Numbered from the stretch's first letter, positions 13,201-24,184 are shown. The stretch is DNA of 64,000 nt from Aedes albopictus (GCF_035046485.1 NC_085137.1:47051155-47115154); one strand, 5' to 3'. The notes: generated by a model from the sequence alone, not told the origin. A program made the numbers and translations.

Positions 13201-15150
13201 CATGAACCAGGTGCAGTTGGTAAGTTTCCAGGGGAGGGCGGGAATCTGGCGTGAGAAGCAATCGATTGATGAATGTTCAATGTTCTCTCAGTACTTGGAC
13301 CAGTTCAAACCGAAGGACTTGTCGCGGGACAACTTTAGCTTCTCGGCGAAGGCGATTGTGGGAACGTTTTTGCAGCCGGCTCCACCGCCGTATGCCACCG
13401 ATGGAGAGTACATCAAGATGACGGATGTTGAAGTGGCTCGGCGGTTGGAGGAGCTGAAAATGTTCACCCGGCATACGGCGTTGAACGTGGAGCAGAGGAT
13501 CGAGATCGCCAAACAACAGCAGGCACTCCGGGATGCCAAGAAGATGGCTAAGGATGAAATCAGCAAGAACAAGGAGAAGGTGGGTTGAGGGTATTCTTTG
13601 ATGTGAACTGAAGATTTTAAAAGGAATTTGTTTCCACAGGCTCGTCAAGCTAAGGAAGCTGAACGAAATGAAAGGCTGGAGCAGCAGCGTAGAGAGCGTG
13701 AACTGAAGAATCAACAAGCTTTGGAGGTATAGTATCTACATTGTTATAGCACATCTCACATTACCTGCAAATTTCTAGAAATATTTTCATAATGTCAGAG
13801 CTTTCCAGGTTAATTTGGATTTCTGGAAATTAATTTCAACTTTTTCCTCAAATTTTTCCTAATTTTCAAAGTTCTAATAAAACATAATTCTCCGTTATCA
13901 GAATTAATGTATTAGTAGTAATATTAGTATAAGGATTAGTTTTAATCAATCTAATCTGAGTCATGTTTTCATTTCATGATTTTCCAGGCTAAAAAGAAGC
14001 GGGAGGAGGAAATCGCCCGCCAAAAAGCCGAAGAAGCTGCACGGAAACAGCAGGTTAGTACGGTTCGATGCACCCACTAACATACGTATCTCATTTGAAA
14101 TCAACTTTTTCCTTTATTTTTTTCGAACAAAATCCATTGAAACAATTGAAAACCACAATTCGGCTTTTATACTATACACACAAACACTCATCACTTCTCC
14201 CGGTGTTGACTGTGCGTTTGAAACGAACGAACGAAACGCATTTGCGCAAATCAGGAGAAAGAACTGAAACGGCAGCAGGCAATTTTGCAAAAAGAACAGG
14301 TACAAATCGAAACGTTGAAATGCAGTCTATGTCTAGAGAATAGTAGTTGTGCTACCCATCGCACCCCTCTATGATAGTTACAATAAGCATATAGCCATTG
14401 TGTTTGTCACCAAGTACCTAATAACCGAAACCAGTATTCGATAGTTTGTAGTCGAGAACTAGTGCTCCCCATTACATAGGGTTTAATTTTTAGTTCTAAA
14501 TTGAAATTTCTACGTGTGTGTGATAACTTTGTGTTCGTAACCTATTTGTTCCCGCAATTGGTAGTTGTTTTATCGTTTTGCCAACTGTTGTCCTCTGTGC
14601 CTAACTCGCAACCAATACTCGCGTTCAGTATCATACAGGCGTATCTACAATGATCGATTTCTCTTCATCGATTTTCTCTTCGGATTATCCCGGGAAATAC
14701 GGTCAATATTCGGATGATCTCTCGCTGTATTTCGGTGAAGGACGACTAGTATTAGCATCCATAACATCAAAAACAACCGAACATGATTAGCCGGCCAAGT
14801 TATTAATCAAAGAGAAAATCGATGAAGAGAAATCGATCATTGTAGATACGCCCGTATGATACTAAGCGCGAGAATAGTCACTTGAAACACTACGAATTAC
14901 CCCTAGTTCTAGAAGAAACATGCTGGAGAAAAAAAAAACAGTTCGATCACCTACGCGCCAATGCCAGAACTCCTTCTCTGTAAATAACCCACAATATCTG
15001 TCGCAAAAGCATCATCATATGACACCAAACTAGCCTTATAATTTCCAGACTGATGAACGTTCTCACAATGCTTTCCTTACACTGTTGTTTTTTTTTCGTG
15101 TCGTTTAGGAACTACAGAAACAGAAAGAGCTGATGTACGCCGTTGAAATG
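2011..15150 (+). CDS. tou: toutatis-like (BAZ2 family) chromatin remodelling subunit, partial gene
   Basis: Twelve exons can be joined with consistent phase: 2011-2476, 2540-2687, 2748-3091, 3161-3469, 3877-4257, 12728-12879, 12944-13219, 13292-13579, 13640-13726, 13988-14053, 14255-14299 and 15109-15150, about 868 codons. All introns are GT-AG. The first exon opens at an acceptor, so the true start lies upstream of the window, and the last ends at a GTAGGC donor. Family knowledge: Toutatis is the Drosophila relative of TIP5/BAZ2, a large nuclear protein that pairs with ISWI and carries TAM/MBD, DDT, PHD and bromodomains. Only the N-terminal region, the TAM domain and the following charged helix are visible here. 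Exon 5 ends with one spare base and exon 6 supplies two, which supports joining across the 8.5-kb intron. Confidence 0.78.
4540..4697. mobile_element. ~150-bp MITE, family with second copy at 32736-32886
   Basis: The body (TTGCTGCGTAAGCCATG through CCTTGGTGATCG) is almost identical to 32750-32850. The ends form imperfect inverted repeats: ACTCACTAAACAG on the left against CTGTTAAGTGAATCCCCC on the right. There is no coding capacity. The left end here is more degraded than in the second copy. Confidence 0.75.
4756..7684. mobile_element. Outer inverted-repeat element with GATGGGTCA termini, host of nested insertions
   Basis: The left end (GGGGTGGAGAGGGG then AAGATGGGTCACC, from about 4758) is matched in inverse orientation at the right end (TGACCCATCTTGCCCCGCCCCACCC, to about 7684). 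Two further internal copies of the end motif lie at about 4963-4986 (direct) and 5302-5322 (inverted), suggesting a smaller related element nested on the left side. No transposase frame was seen. A related stretch (CTAAGGA.GGATC with AAATACAAATCG.ATTGGTTTG) recurs at 63361-63410. Confidence 0.6.
5340..7486. mobile_element. Non-autonomous Tc1/mariner-like element with long inverted arms (TA target)
   Basis: The element runs CACTCCCGTGCAAAAGTTTG...CAAACTTTTGCACGGGAGTG and is flanked by TA on both sides (5338-5339, 7487-7488), the target of Tc1/mariner transposases. Arms of several hundred bases are inverted copies. Inside each arm the terminal motif GCAAAAGTTTGGGGTCACC recurs twice (about 5707-5775 and mirrored at 7055-7120). 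A further nested inverted pair lies at about 5950-6090 and 6190-6308. The centre (about 6310-6865) is unique and non-coding. No transposase is present. Confidence 0.8.
8270..8580. repeat. Degenerate GGAATTC-type short tandem repeat
   Basis: This consists of irregular units of about 25-30 bases built on variants of GGGATTCCTGCAGAAATTC. It is the same type as the longer array at 9340-12560, with no stable frame. Confidence 0.7.
8671..9272. mobile_element. ~600-bp MITE with CCGCTCA-bearing inverted ends
   Basis: The left end GTACCGTCAGTGTACCAG.AGCCGCTCA matches the inverse of the right end GTACCATCAGGGTATTAG.TTCCGCTCA (about 28 bp, imperfect). The interior repeats a GAGCGG(C/A) motif in both orientations at about 8690, 8710, 8865, 8928 and 9095. 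It is non-coding and I do not know the family. Confidence 0.55.
9340..12560. repeat. Long degenerate GGAATTC/CCAGAAG repeat array (~3.2 kb)
   Basis: This is a long run of diverged short units such as CTGGAGGATTCCCAGAAG and GAATTCCTGCTGGGGATTC, in blocks of opposite orientation: the forward AGGATT sense predominates at 9360-10240 and 10640-11080, and the reverse GGGATTCCTC sense at 10250-10640 and 11150-11350. Frames on both strands stay partly open (Glu, Phe, Leu, Pro rich) because of the composition, not because of protein selection. The array ends about 170 bases before the exon at 12728. Confidence 0.75.
12728..15150 (+). CDS. tou: toutatis-like gene, TAM/MBD domain and charged-helix exons 6-12
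   Basis: Exon 6 encodes a conserved linker (KPKKNTVASLLAQSRAVG). Exons 7-8 (12944-13219, 13292-13579) encode a TAM/MBD domain: an acidic Ser-rich lead, then VPLEKGWRRETVIRG, IKGDVFYYPP and LSRDNFSFSAKAIVG. This matches the BAZ2-type methyl-CpG-binding fold, which in TIP5 relatives binds nucleic acid rather than strictly methyl-CpG. Exons 9-12 (87, 66, 45 and 42 bp) encode an uninterrupted Glu/Lys/Arg/Gln-rich helix (KKKREEEIARQKAEEAAR, ELQKQKELMYAVEM), the usual lead-in to the DDT region. The DDT, PHD and bromodomain parts are not found downstream in the window. An intronic MITE sits at 14618-14872. Confidence 0.82.
14618..14872. mobile_element. 255-bp MITE in toutatis-like intron
   Basis: Inverted ends of about 65 bp: CTCGCGTTCAGTATCATAC...ATCGATTTCTCTTCATCG on the left and the near-perfect inverse ending GTATGATACTAAGCGCGAG on the right. 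A fragment of the same terminus (CTCGCGCTTAGTATCATAC, ATGATCGATT) occurs at 36238-36283. Confidence 0.85.
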
Positions 15151-15546
15151 GTAGGCATCGGGATTGTGTTATCACATTGTATCATCTTTCCCGCTCTCAT
15201 AAACTAGTTGTTGACAGTTTCTACTTTTTCGTGGGATTACTTTCCATTCTCATTCTGCTAATACTTTTAACTTCCACTTTTTGCCTCATGGGTTCTTTCT
15301 TTTTAACCAAATGTTTTGTGTTCACTAATTGGCTGGCGTTTTTACGTTACATAATCATAAAATCGCGTTAAATTTCACCACAAGATCAGTTAGGTTTTTC
15401 TGTTGCTCTCAAAGTGTTCTGTTGATATTTATTTGAAAGTCTGTTCCATTTTAGCTCCTAGACTAGAACATACTACTTTACTAACCCGTTAACATCCATT
15501 GCTCCTTTCTAGGAGAAATAAGTTACCATTCAGTTTCACCAACCTA

Positions 15547-15971
15547 TACTGCCCCCACTCGCATAACAGTCCCATTTGACTTTTCATCACTTTTGAGTTA
15601 ACGTTATGAATAGTCATCATTTTTGATGTACTTCCAAAAACAACAATAAAAATTACGAATTTTTATGTCAATGTGTGAAAAAAATACCAAGTTATGAGCG
15701 TCCCATATCAAAAGTACCCGCATAACAGTCCCATCATGGATTTTTGTGTTACGTTACACAAAACTGAACAACTTTGTAGTGATTGTAATATTTTTTACAG
15801 TTATGTATTCATTTGCAAAGCAATCTGTGAAAGTTTCGAGATGATCGAAATATTTTTCAAATTTTGGTGATTTTTCAAAGTTTTATATGGAAACAAGTTT
15901 TCAAACTTCAAATGCCGTTTTCTCAATTCCTACTTTTTGCAAATGGGACTGTTATGCGAGTGGGGGCAGTA
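15547..15971. mobile_element. 425-bp TA-target MITE, TACTGCCCCC family, longest member here
   Basis: A perfect ~32-bp terminal inverted repeat (TACTGCCCCCACTCGCATAA...) is flanked by TA at 15545-15546 and 15972-15973. The interior is AT-rich and contains an extra internal copy of CGCATAACAGTCCCAT at about 15720. Much smaller relatives lie at 22259-22338, 36057-36140 and 41107-41346. Confidence 0.88.
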
Positions 15972-16113
15972 TAGTAGTCCCAAAAATAATCATCGAAAAA
16001 CATTCCCAGCGATGATCATTCTCATTTGGGGATGATAATTCGCAGTAATCAAATGTCAAAGTCACGTGAAATTCGTGATATTTAACAGCACTGGTCAGGT
16101 GACATTCGGATTA

Positions 16114-16289
16114 GGGTATTGTACCATTTAGGCAGGTGTACCTATTTTAGGCACTTGCCGTTATAACTCGGGTTAGATACTGTACGTGCCTAACTTTATA
16201 CAAAATTTCAAATCAATCGGTTTGAAATTGAGTTAGTTATAGCGGCAAGTGCCCAAAATAGGTACACCTGCCCAAATGGTACAAGACCC
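16114..16289. mobile_element. 176-bp TA-target MITE
   Basis: Ends GGGTATTGTACCATTTAGGC and its inverse (TGGTACAAGACCC) are flanked by TA on both sides. The arms of about 60 bp also pair internally (GGCACTTGCCGTTATAACT against AGTTATAGCGGCAAGTGCC). It is non-coding. Confidence 0.82.
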
Positions 16290-16396
16290 TACTTCAGAAA
16301 TGTCTATGGCTCAATTTTTGTTTTGTTTTTTCCATACTGACCCACTCTTGTTTGCTATTTTCAAACTTTTTTATTCGGTAATAATCACACTAACAC

Positions 16397-16896
16397 NNNN
16401 NNNNNNNNNNNNNNNNNNNNNNNNNNNNNNNNNNNNNNNNNNNNNNNNNNNNNNNNNNNNNNNNNNNNNNNNNNNNNNNNNNNNNNNNNNNNNNNNNNNN
16501 NNNNNNNNNNNNNNNNNNNNNNNNNNNNNNNNNNNNNNNNNNNNNNNNNNNNNNNNNNNNNNNNNNNNNNNNNNNNNNNNNNNNNNNNNNNNNNNNNNNN
16601 NNNNNNNNNNNNNNNNNNNNNNNNNNNNNNNNNNNNNNNNNNNNNNNNNNNNNNNNNNNNNNNNNNNNNNNNNNNNNNNNNNNNNNNNNNNNNNNNNNNN
16701 NNNNNNNNNNNNNNNNNNNNNNNNNNNNNNNNNNNNNNNNNNNNNNNNNNNNNNNNNNNNNNNNNNNNNNNNNNNNNNNNNNNNNNNNNNNNNNNNNNNN
16801 NNNNNNNNNNNNNNNNNNNNNNNNNNNNNNNNNNNNNNNNNNNNNNNNNNNNNNNNNNNNNNNNNNNNNNNNNNNNNNNNNNNNNNNNNNNNNNNN
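16397..16896. other. Assembly gap (500 N)
   Basis: Exactly 500 unresolved bases. The round number suggests a nominal gap of unknown true length. It lies 1.2 kb past the last recognised toutatis-like exon and cuts off one end of a 258-bp MITE copy. Confidence 0.99.
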
Positions 16897-17133
16897 AACA
16901 TGTTTACGTTTCACTTAGCGAACGAAAATCCGATAACTGCAACGCCTGACAGCGTCAACAGACCATCAATTGACGTAAAATGAACGTGAACTTCATCCGA
17001 CTGTTCATTTGGGCTAACATGGCGCACCATTCTGACATTTGTCGGTGCGATAACTGCAAATTTGTTGCAGTTACCGGACTTGCAGTTAAAAAGCATTGCA
17101 GTTAAACCGTTTGCACCGACCGAACGTCTACTG
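16897..17133 (-). mobile_element. 258-bp MITE family, copy 1 (cut by the gap)
   Basis: This is the inverse-orientation copy of the family described at 34041-34298. The terminus that should carry CAGTAGACGTTCG lies in the gap; the other end is followed by the TA at 17134-17135. Confidence 0.9.
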
Positions 17134-17823
17134 TACATATTGTTCACAAAACTCGCACCCGCACTAGCTGAAAGTATAGTAGAATATTAATATGCATTCT
17201 TTGTTTTGTTTTTCATGTTGTAATCCTATAATTATCTCAAATTCTTAATACATACATCATCGTCGCAGTACCAAATCGAAGTCACGCATTTAAGCACATG
17301 CAAAGTTGCAGTTGTGACGTAAATTTGAACCGGTTGCTGGTATTGCGCATCATTAAGCTACTTAAGAGCTGAAATTAGCACTAATCTAAATCGAGTTGCT
17401 ATGTTTATAAGTAGGTTAAATATCAATTTTCGCACCGCCAGTCACTTCGGCTTCCAACAGAAAACGTAATCGTAGTAATCAATTATTATATATACAAAGC
17501 AATTTTCTCCAGATAACAAAATAAATCGATCATCTTATTGGAGCAATTTTCGACGGTTCACCTATATAGGTGCTCACGTTTTTAGGAATTATGTTTCCGA
17601 TAATTTCGGAATTCTCATGATTTACCATTTACCTTTCAAACTGAATGAGTTTATTTTTACGGTTTGGTCGTTCAATAGGTTTACATTCTACGATGCATAT
17701 TTCCCCGCATTAACTGGTGATTCGTGCTCAATCAAACCAATTTTAACATTAAAAAACCAAAAATTTGTTCCTTTGATGTCGCTCTTTTGGGTTCTGAACT
17801 GTAGGACTTATTTTAATGGTGTA

Positions 17824-18081
17824 CAGTAGACGTTCGGTCGGTGCAAACGGTTTAACTGCAATGCTTTTTAACTGCAAGTCCGGTAACTGCAACAAATTTG
17901 CAGTTATCGCACCGACAAATGTCAGAATGGTGCGCCATGTTAGCCCAAATGAACAGTCGGATGAAGTTCACGTTCATTTTACGTCAATTGATGGTCTGTT
18001 GACGCTGTCAGGCGTTGCAGTTATCGGATTTTCGTTCGCTAAGTGAAACGTAAACATGTTGCAGTTAACGAACGTCTACTG
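17824..18081 (+). mobile_element. 258-bp MITE family, copy 2
   Basis: A full-length copy flanked by TA (17822-17823, 18082-18083). It has an AACTGCAA core at every expected position and an open frame in the family's usual phase. Confidence 0.93.
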
Positions 18082-18083
18082 TA

Positions 18084-19480
18084 CCTCCAAAATATTGCAA
18101 AAATCTATGTGCGACACATGCATACAATATTTGCAGTTTTTTTCAGTGTATGAAATCTAAAATAAGCTCGACTGAAAAACAAACCTCATAATCCAGCTTT
18201 CATTAGATATATATATTCCTGTAGTTACAGAAATGATTATCTTTTATTATTCCAATATCTTGTGCTTTTGATATACTGTACGTTATTCTCCTCATTAATA
18301 GTTTCAATACTTCTTTAACTGATCAAAATTTGTTTCTTCCTGTAAGGAAATTATTGTGCAGAATTTGTTGTTGAGCGTACTGCTGTACCTTGTTCTCTAA
18401 CTTGTTCCACAGTTCTTGGCAAGATGGCCCACTCATTAGCAAAAATGGCACTATATCCAGTGTTAGGCAATCATAAGTCAAAATGCCCCTCCTGACCACA
18501 CCCGATACATTTTATATTCAAGGACTTCAGAAGTGATTACTCAAGAACTCACTGTACTTGAATCGCATTAACATTAAGTGGCATTCAATAGGTTATAAAT
18601 CGCTTTTTATTCGAATTCCTGAGAGACTTCTAGTTAAGCCGAAAAGTTCATTTTTTATTGTTCGATTTTTTTTTTAAATATCCAATTCAACTAACCATTT
18701 GACTAGCATGATACTTAACAGGTTAGTGGTTAGCAACTGCTCTGAATATGTCGTCTAGCTTCAACGAATGCTTTAACTGTCATTTTGACTTCCTATCTTG
18801 CAAACTACCAAGACAGTTTAATTATTCTCACACATTGATGTTAATTTTCTTGAAGTTACAATTTTAGTCTTGTAAGAGAGGACAAGGCATTAGTTAAATC
18901 ATGTCTTCATGTTAATTTGGTTGCAAGAGCCAACCATTTTACGTCTCGTAGACTTATTATACTTTACTGAGCAATGATAACTTCAATATATATCACCTGA
19001 GGTGGGTCCACAACAATCTCAGTATCTGCTCAGTTATATTCGCATTTGGAACATATTCAAATACTATTCGTTCCTGGTTTTCTAGTCACGCTCAGCCTAA
19101 AGTTTAGTTTTGTGTTTCGCCTTCTCAGCTGCAACTTAATTGGTGTGAAATTTCATTTGTAATGGTTAAATTTATCTATAAAGCCCAGATTGGAGTTCAA
19201 GAGAAATCGCTCAAGAAACTTCTAGAACGATTCCTGGCAGAAACTTTCTACGGTGACTGCCATTTGAACTGTCATTTCTTCGCAACTGCGTACTGCGATC
19301 GAAGAAAAAACGGTTTCTTTAGCGATTCAGCCAAGGAATTTCCCGTGCATCAAGATAGGCCGAGAAATTCCTTCTGATCTGCAAACAGCCCTTAAATCTG
19401 CGTTGGCTGGCAATCTGTTTCTTACGAAATTTACGACACTGTTGCGTTTTTAGTACTTTAATTTTTGATAACACAATTCG
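18084..19480. other. AT-rich spacer, nothing recognised
   Basis: No repeat copy shared with the rest of the window, no credible exon and no inverted repeat were seen. A 71-codon frame at 19162-19377 has no recognisable similarity and no supporting context. Confidence 0.5.
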
Positions 19481-19482
19481 CC

Positions 19483-19785
19483 TTATACGGCTCTACAAAG
19501 AATCGACTATATCTGCCTTGCAGGTCTTACCGCCTTCAACGGCATTTCCACCTTCAACGGCTTTTTCCGCCTTCAACAGCTTTTCACTCTCCGACGGAAC
19601 TTTCCGCCATCGACAGTTTTTCGCCTTAGTCGGCTCTTTCCTGCTTTTGAAAAGTCTTTCCGCCTTCAACGGCTTTTCTATCTGTAATCCTTTCCGCCTT
19701 TTACGGCTATTTCGAGAATGTCGCCTTCATTAGCTTTTATCGCCTTCATTGGCTTTCATCGCCTTCACTGGCTTTTAACAACAAC
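19483..19785. repeat. Degenerate tandem repeat, CGCCTTCAACGGCTTTT unit
   Basis: About fourteen irregular units of roughly 18-24 bases carry the core CGCCTT(C/A)A(A/T)(C/T)GGCTTTT, more decayed at the 3' side (CGCCTTCATTGGCTTTCAT). The sequence is pyrimidine-rich on the plus strand. I cannot assign it to a known element; a retrotransposon leader or LTR remnant is possible. Confidence 0.7.
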
Positions 19786-20239
19786 GGCAAAATTTGATTT
19801 CAAAATATTGTTTCACCTCTACGCCTTCCTCGGCCATCCGGTTAACAAATTAATGCTTCATTCATCATTCAACATTTAAGTCTAGATTTAGGACAACAAC
19901 CCTATTCAACGAGTATCAATATCACAATCAACAAAACTTGGATTTTCTTCACAGTTCTTTTTTTTTATCTGACAATAGTGATTGTCATCGATTTGAACTA
20001 AACAATACTGATCACCATCAAAATCTCTCACAGGTTGATTATTGTCATTAGTCGAAGGTACAAATACATTGTTTGATTCAATAGTTAGTATTGTCAGATT
20101 TCTTGAAACGTAAGCACCGCGCGGTCGTTGAAATGTTTCAAAAAGGGGCTTTGCAAAAAAAAAGTTCACGCGGTCTATCGTTTTCGAAAGGAACAGCCTC
20201 ACCGTAGGAAACGCCGCAATGTTACTCCCCAATGGGGAG

Positions 20240-20278
20240 TACTTCATCCTTATGGGGAGTCCCCATAAGGATGAAGTA
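20240..20278. repeat. Perfect 39-base palindrome (19-base arms, 1-base loop)
   Basis: TACTTCATCCTTATGGGGA is followed by G and then the exact inverse. A second, smaller dyad (ACTCCCC/GGGGAGT, 20224-20239) directly abuts it. It could form a stable hairpin or cruciform. No gene neighbours it. Confidence 0.9.
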
Positions 20279-20754
20279 AAAAGGGAGTGAAAACCGCGGC
20301 CGTACCTTTCGGAAGCGGTAGGCCGCGTGCACTTTTGTGCACATCCCTCAATACACAATATTTACCTTTTTGATTCCAATGTTGAAATTCAATCACAAGT
20401 CATCACCTGAAGGTCATCACCACTCTGCATGCACCACACACACCACTCATCTCTTTCTTTTTCCAAAGACAACACTTCCCGAACCGAAATTAAACTAATT
20501 TCACATGCACTGTTCACCGTTCTCGTCGCCAATGTGAGAATCTTTCTCTGTAATGATTATTCAACAACTGTATTCATTATTTGTATACACTTTATTACCG
20601 ATACTTCAATATTACATACAATGATTCACACTCCAGACAACAATAACAACATCTCCACATATGACAGATACTCAATGTAAACATACACGGTAAACGTAAT
20701 GAAGTAACACAATAATTTATTATGTGCATACCACAAGGTACCACAAGTATCTCA

Positions 20755-21700
20755 GTCAAGAATTTATTCAGGATTTATTACTGATTCCTCCAGAAATTCG
20801 TAGAAAAAAATCGTTTAAAAATTTTTCTGATAATTCCTGGTAGAGTAAACGTTCCCTTAGTAATCTTACGATCACTAAATCATTCTATTTGAAAACAAAA
20901 AATACAAAAAAAAAGAAACAAAACTAAAAGCGCTTCATTCTTCTGTACCTTAGGTACCCAATCGTAAAAAAGCCAATTAATTTCTTCAGAAGTTTCTCCA
21001 AGGATTCCTTCAGGAATTCTCACTAAGACGATTTTGTTTCTTTCTTCTTTAAGAATGCCTAGAAGCATATTTTAAGTGATTAATGCAAGGCTGAGACTCA
21101 TTGAGGATATTTATCGAGAATCATTCAGGAAACACTTCAAGAATTCCTTTGGGAATTTTTTGAAGGTTTTCTTAAGTCATTCTTCCAAAAGATCTCTTAA
21201 GAATTAGGTACCTAAAGATTCTTTTAGAATATCATTATTTAATATTTTTCCAAGGATTCTACAAAGGATATTTTTTTGGATTTTTCCAGAGATTACTTTA
21301 GCAATTCTACCCGGGTTTAATTCGAAATTTTAGAGGAATCCTTCAAGGATTCCTCTAGAAATTCCTTCATAAATATTTCCATAGAATTTTTTGGAAGTTC
21401 ATCTAATTAATCCTCTTGCGATTTATCTAAAGATTCATTCTGAATTTATTCAAGTACTTTTGGAATTTCTTAAAATGATTTCATCAATCAGGATTTTTAC
21501 CAATAATGTTGTACAATAAATCTTTTGGGAATTATTTTATGCAAGGATTTCTTCATGTATTTCTACAGTTACTCCTGCAAGATTTTTTTTTCAAAGATTC
21601 GTACACAAATTCCTCCAAGAAGTTCTATAGGAATTTTTCCTTTGGATTCTTTGAGTGTTTTCTTCAAAAATTATTGTGGTAATCCTTCAGGAATATCATT
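20755..21700. repeat. Degenerate GAATTCCT-type repeat
   Basis: The same repeat type as 9340-12560, mainly in the GGATTCCT(C/T)CAGGAATT sense and heavily mutated. A TTTCATTTCAT microsatellite run closes it at about 21703-21735. Confidence 0.6.
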
Positions 21701-21931
21701 AATTTCATTTCATTTCATTTTCATTTTATTTTAGAATTATAAATGTGATATAATTTCCTTAACTGAGATTTGGACTTCCTTGCAGCAGCTTAGTTATTCT
21801 ATATTCAAAAAAATGCTGGTAACATGGGATGAACTAAACATTGGAAAGGAAAAACTATTGAAAAACCCTTCCGAAATTGGAAATAGAGTTGGGATAGTTA
21901 GAGCAAAGGTAAAAATATTCTTATGCCAATA

Positions 21932-24090
21932 TCACAGTCTGCGCGCCATCAGTTGTTCAAGCAACGGGTTTGCTGAAGTTGCACATCCCAACCAGAACAT
22001 GGGGAGTACACGTTCGATCCATTCGTCGATGAGTTCCACCGTCGTTAATCTGTGGACATCTTCGGTGTGGTGAAACGGGTCCAAGTTGAGCATCATCTTC
22101 AGTAACCGGTTTTGTTTCACCTGGAGTTTCTTCCGATGGGTAGCGGCGCAATCGAACCAGGCAGGAAAACCGTACGTCATCGACGGCATGAACACCAATT
22201 TGTAGAGGAGTAGTTTCAACTTCTTATCCAGGTGAGAGCGCCTGTTGATTAGCGGGTATACTGCCGTGAATCGCATATCGGTCCCATTTGCATAGGAAAT
22301 CCAACAGAGATGGGACTGATATGCGATTCACGGCAGTATAGCATTCTGGTGAGCCTGTCGCACTTTGTCCAGATTTTTCTTGACGTGGGTTAAGGTTAGC
22401 CTTCGGTCCAGGGTAAGACCCAGATAACCCACGTCGTCCGCCCATGGAATTTGTTGACCCCAGATGCAGATTTTTCGTTGCGGAAGATTTTGCGGGCTTC
22501 GCCTTCAAGTGAAGAAAATTGCTTGAGATTTACTAGCGTTTGTTTTGAGTTTCCATTTTTGCTGGTAGTCCGTTTTTGGTGGTAGTTGACGACTTCTTCA
22601 TTGCAAAATTGTTTCGAACCTCCCTCACAAGACGGGAAAGCTGGTGGTTGGTGGAATGCCCGCTTCTGAAGCCAAATTGGACATCGGGGATAATCCGCGT
22701 GTTTTCTAGGTGTTGCTCGACACGTTTCAAGACTATGCGCTCGAGAAGCTTACTGAAGGCAGAGAGTAGGCTAATTGGCCTGTAATTGGTCGCATTCGTG
22801 GAGCCCTTGTTCGGCTTCGTCAGATAAATTTGATCGATGTGTGCGATGGAGGTGTTTACAGCAACCACGGTTCCCGGATCATCGGCCATTTGGTTGGTAT
22901 GGGCTTCAGAAAAACTCGTGCCAAGTAACTGAGCTTTCTCTGAGGATGAAAGCGATGATGTTATCACCATGGCGCAAGGGTGGGCTGTATTCGGTTGATT
23001 TCCTCAGTGCATTTGAGATTCTCCAAAGTGTGTCTTGATCGTTGTTCAGAGTGCGGAGCGTTTCCTGGAATTTCCTACAGTTGACCTGACCACATTCTTC
23101 TCGGATTCTTCGGTTCAGTGACAGCACTATGCTCCGGTAGATAAGGTCTCTTCTTCTGTGCCATTGTCGCCGCCGTTTATTTCGTAGAGCGATCAGTCTG
23201 CGGGTACGTTGTCGTTGTTGTACTTCAGGGACCGAAACTGATTCTGCGTCTATGACGATTTTCGACAGAAACTTAATTGCAGTGTCAATATCATGCCCGT
23301 TGTCAAAGGTTGAGATGACTGGATAAAGTAGGTTCAGCTTTGAGTTGATTTCCCGTTGGAAACGAGACCATTCTGCACCCGCGCAGCAACGAAACTTCGG
23401 AGATGTCTGTATGGCAGGGGCAGAAAGGCTTACACTGAAGATTACCGGTGAGTGATCCGAAGAAAGTTCGTTTAATGCAAGCCGGTTAAGTTTTTGGAAA
23501 GATCATGATCCAGTGTGGAGGGACGACCGCGACCCGTGGGATGGAAAGTGAAGGCGTCCAGGAAATAAACATAAAAGTTGCGGCTTGTTGCCTCCTGTAC
23601 CATTAGTGTTCCACGTTCAAGCTTTGTATGTTTTCAACCAGTTCCAGTGCCGATGTCGAGCGTTCAGATCACCCACTACAAAGAACGGTTCAGCCATTCT
23701 TGTCTAAGTTGAAATGTCGCGACGAAACTGTGTCCAGACTGCTCTCCTTTTCGCTCCAGGGAAGTAGGCGGCAATGATGTGAACGTTATCGTTGGTCGTT
23801 TTAATCGTGATGCCTACGCTTTCGATGATTTTAGTAGAGATGTTTAGCTCCGCAAACTTAATGCCTTTCCGAATCGCAATCAGGACTCCTCCCCCTCTTT
23901 CAGCATCGCTGGAAGTGCGATCAAAACGAACGCAGGAGAAGTGTGGATGGAAAAAAGGAACTTTTGGTTGTAATCAAGTCTCCGTTACTATACCGATGTC
24001 TATATTATGACGGACTAAAGAGACAAAAAATTCAAGCTTCTTGCTATATGAACGGATCATCCGTTCCAGTTAGCGAGACGCAAATTATCT
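21932..24090 (-). pseudogene. Decayed Jockey-clade non-LTR retrotransposon (endonuclease/RT remnants)
   Basis: On the minus strand, fragments in several frames spell a LINE pol order. An endonuclease-like tail lies at about 24090-23130 with many stops. NRRIREECGQVNCRKFQ, followed by a linker, lies at 23127-22906. RT fingers with NYRPISLLSAFSKLLERIV and FGFRSGHSTNHQLSRLV lie at 22970-22533, and the RT C-terminus with YKLVFMPSMTYGFPAWFDC lies at 22276-21932. The palm with the catalytic aspartates appears deleted near 22545-22560. A palindromic mini-MITE at 22259-22338 interrupts the C-terminal part. Multiple frameshifts make it non-functional. Confidence 0.88.
22259..22338. mobile_element. 80-bp palindromic mini-MITE inside the dead LINE
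   Basis: TACTGCCGTGAATCGCATA...TATGCGATTCACGGCAGTA, almost entirely two ~34-base inverted arms, flanked by TA. The LINE frame continues on both sides when the insert and one TA are ignored, so it inserted after the LINE. Confidence 0.88.
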
Positions 24091-24184
24091 AAGCTAGACA
24101 TTGTAGATATATTTTGTTGTAAGCTCAAAAAGAGCTAGAATTTGTTCCTCCAAAATAAACCCAATGATTTTTTCTACCACACAT

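Noticed and set aside
16249..16983. Long frames spanning the assembly gap
   Set aside because: They consist almost entirely of unknown residues from N bases.
23792..24010. 72-codon plus-strand frame in the LINE
   Set aside because: It is antisense to the decayed endonuclease region of the minus-strand element.
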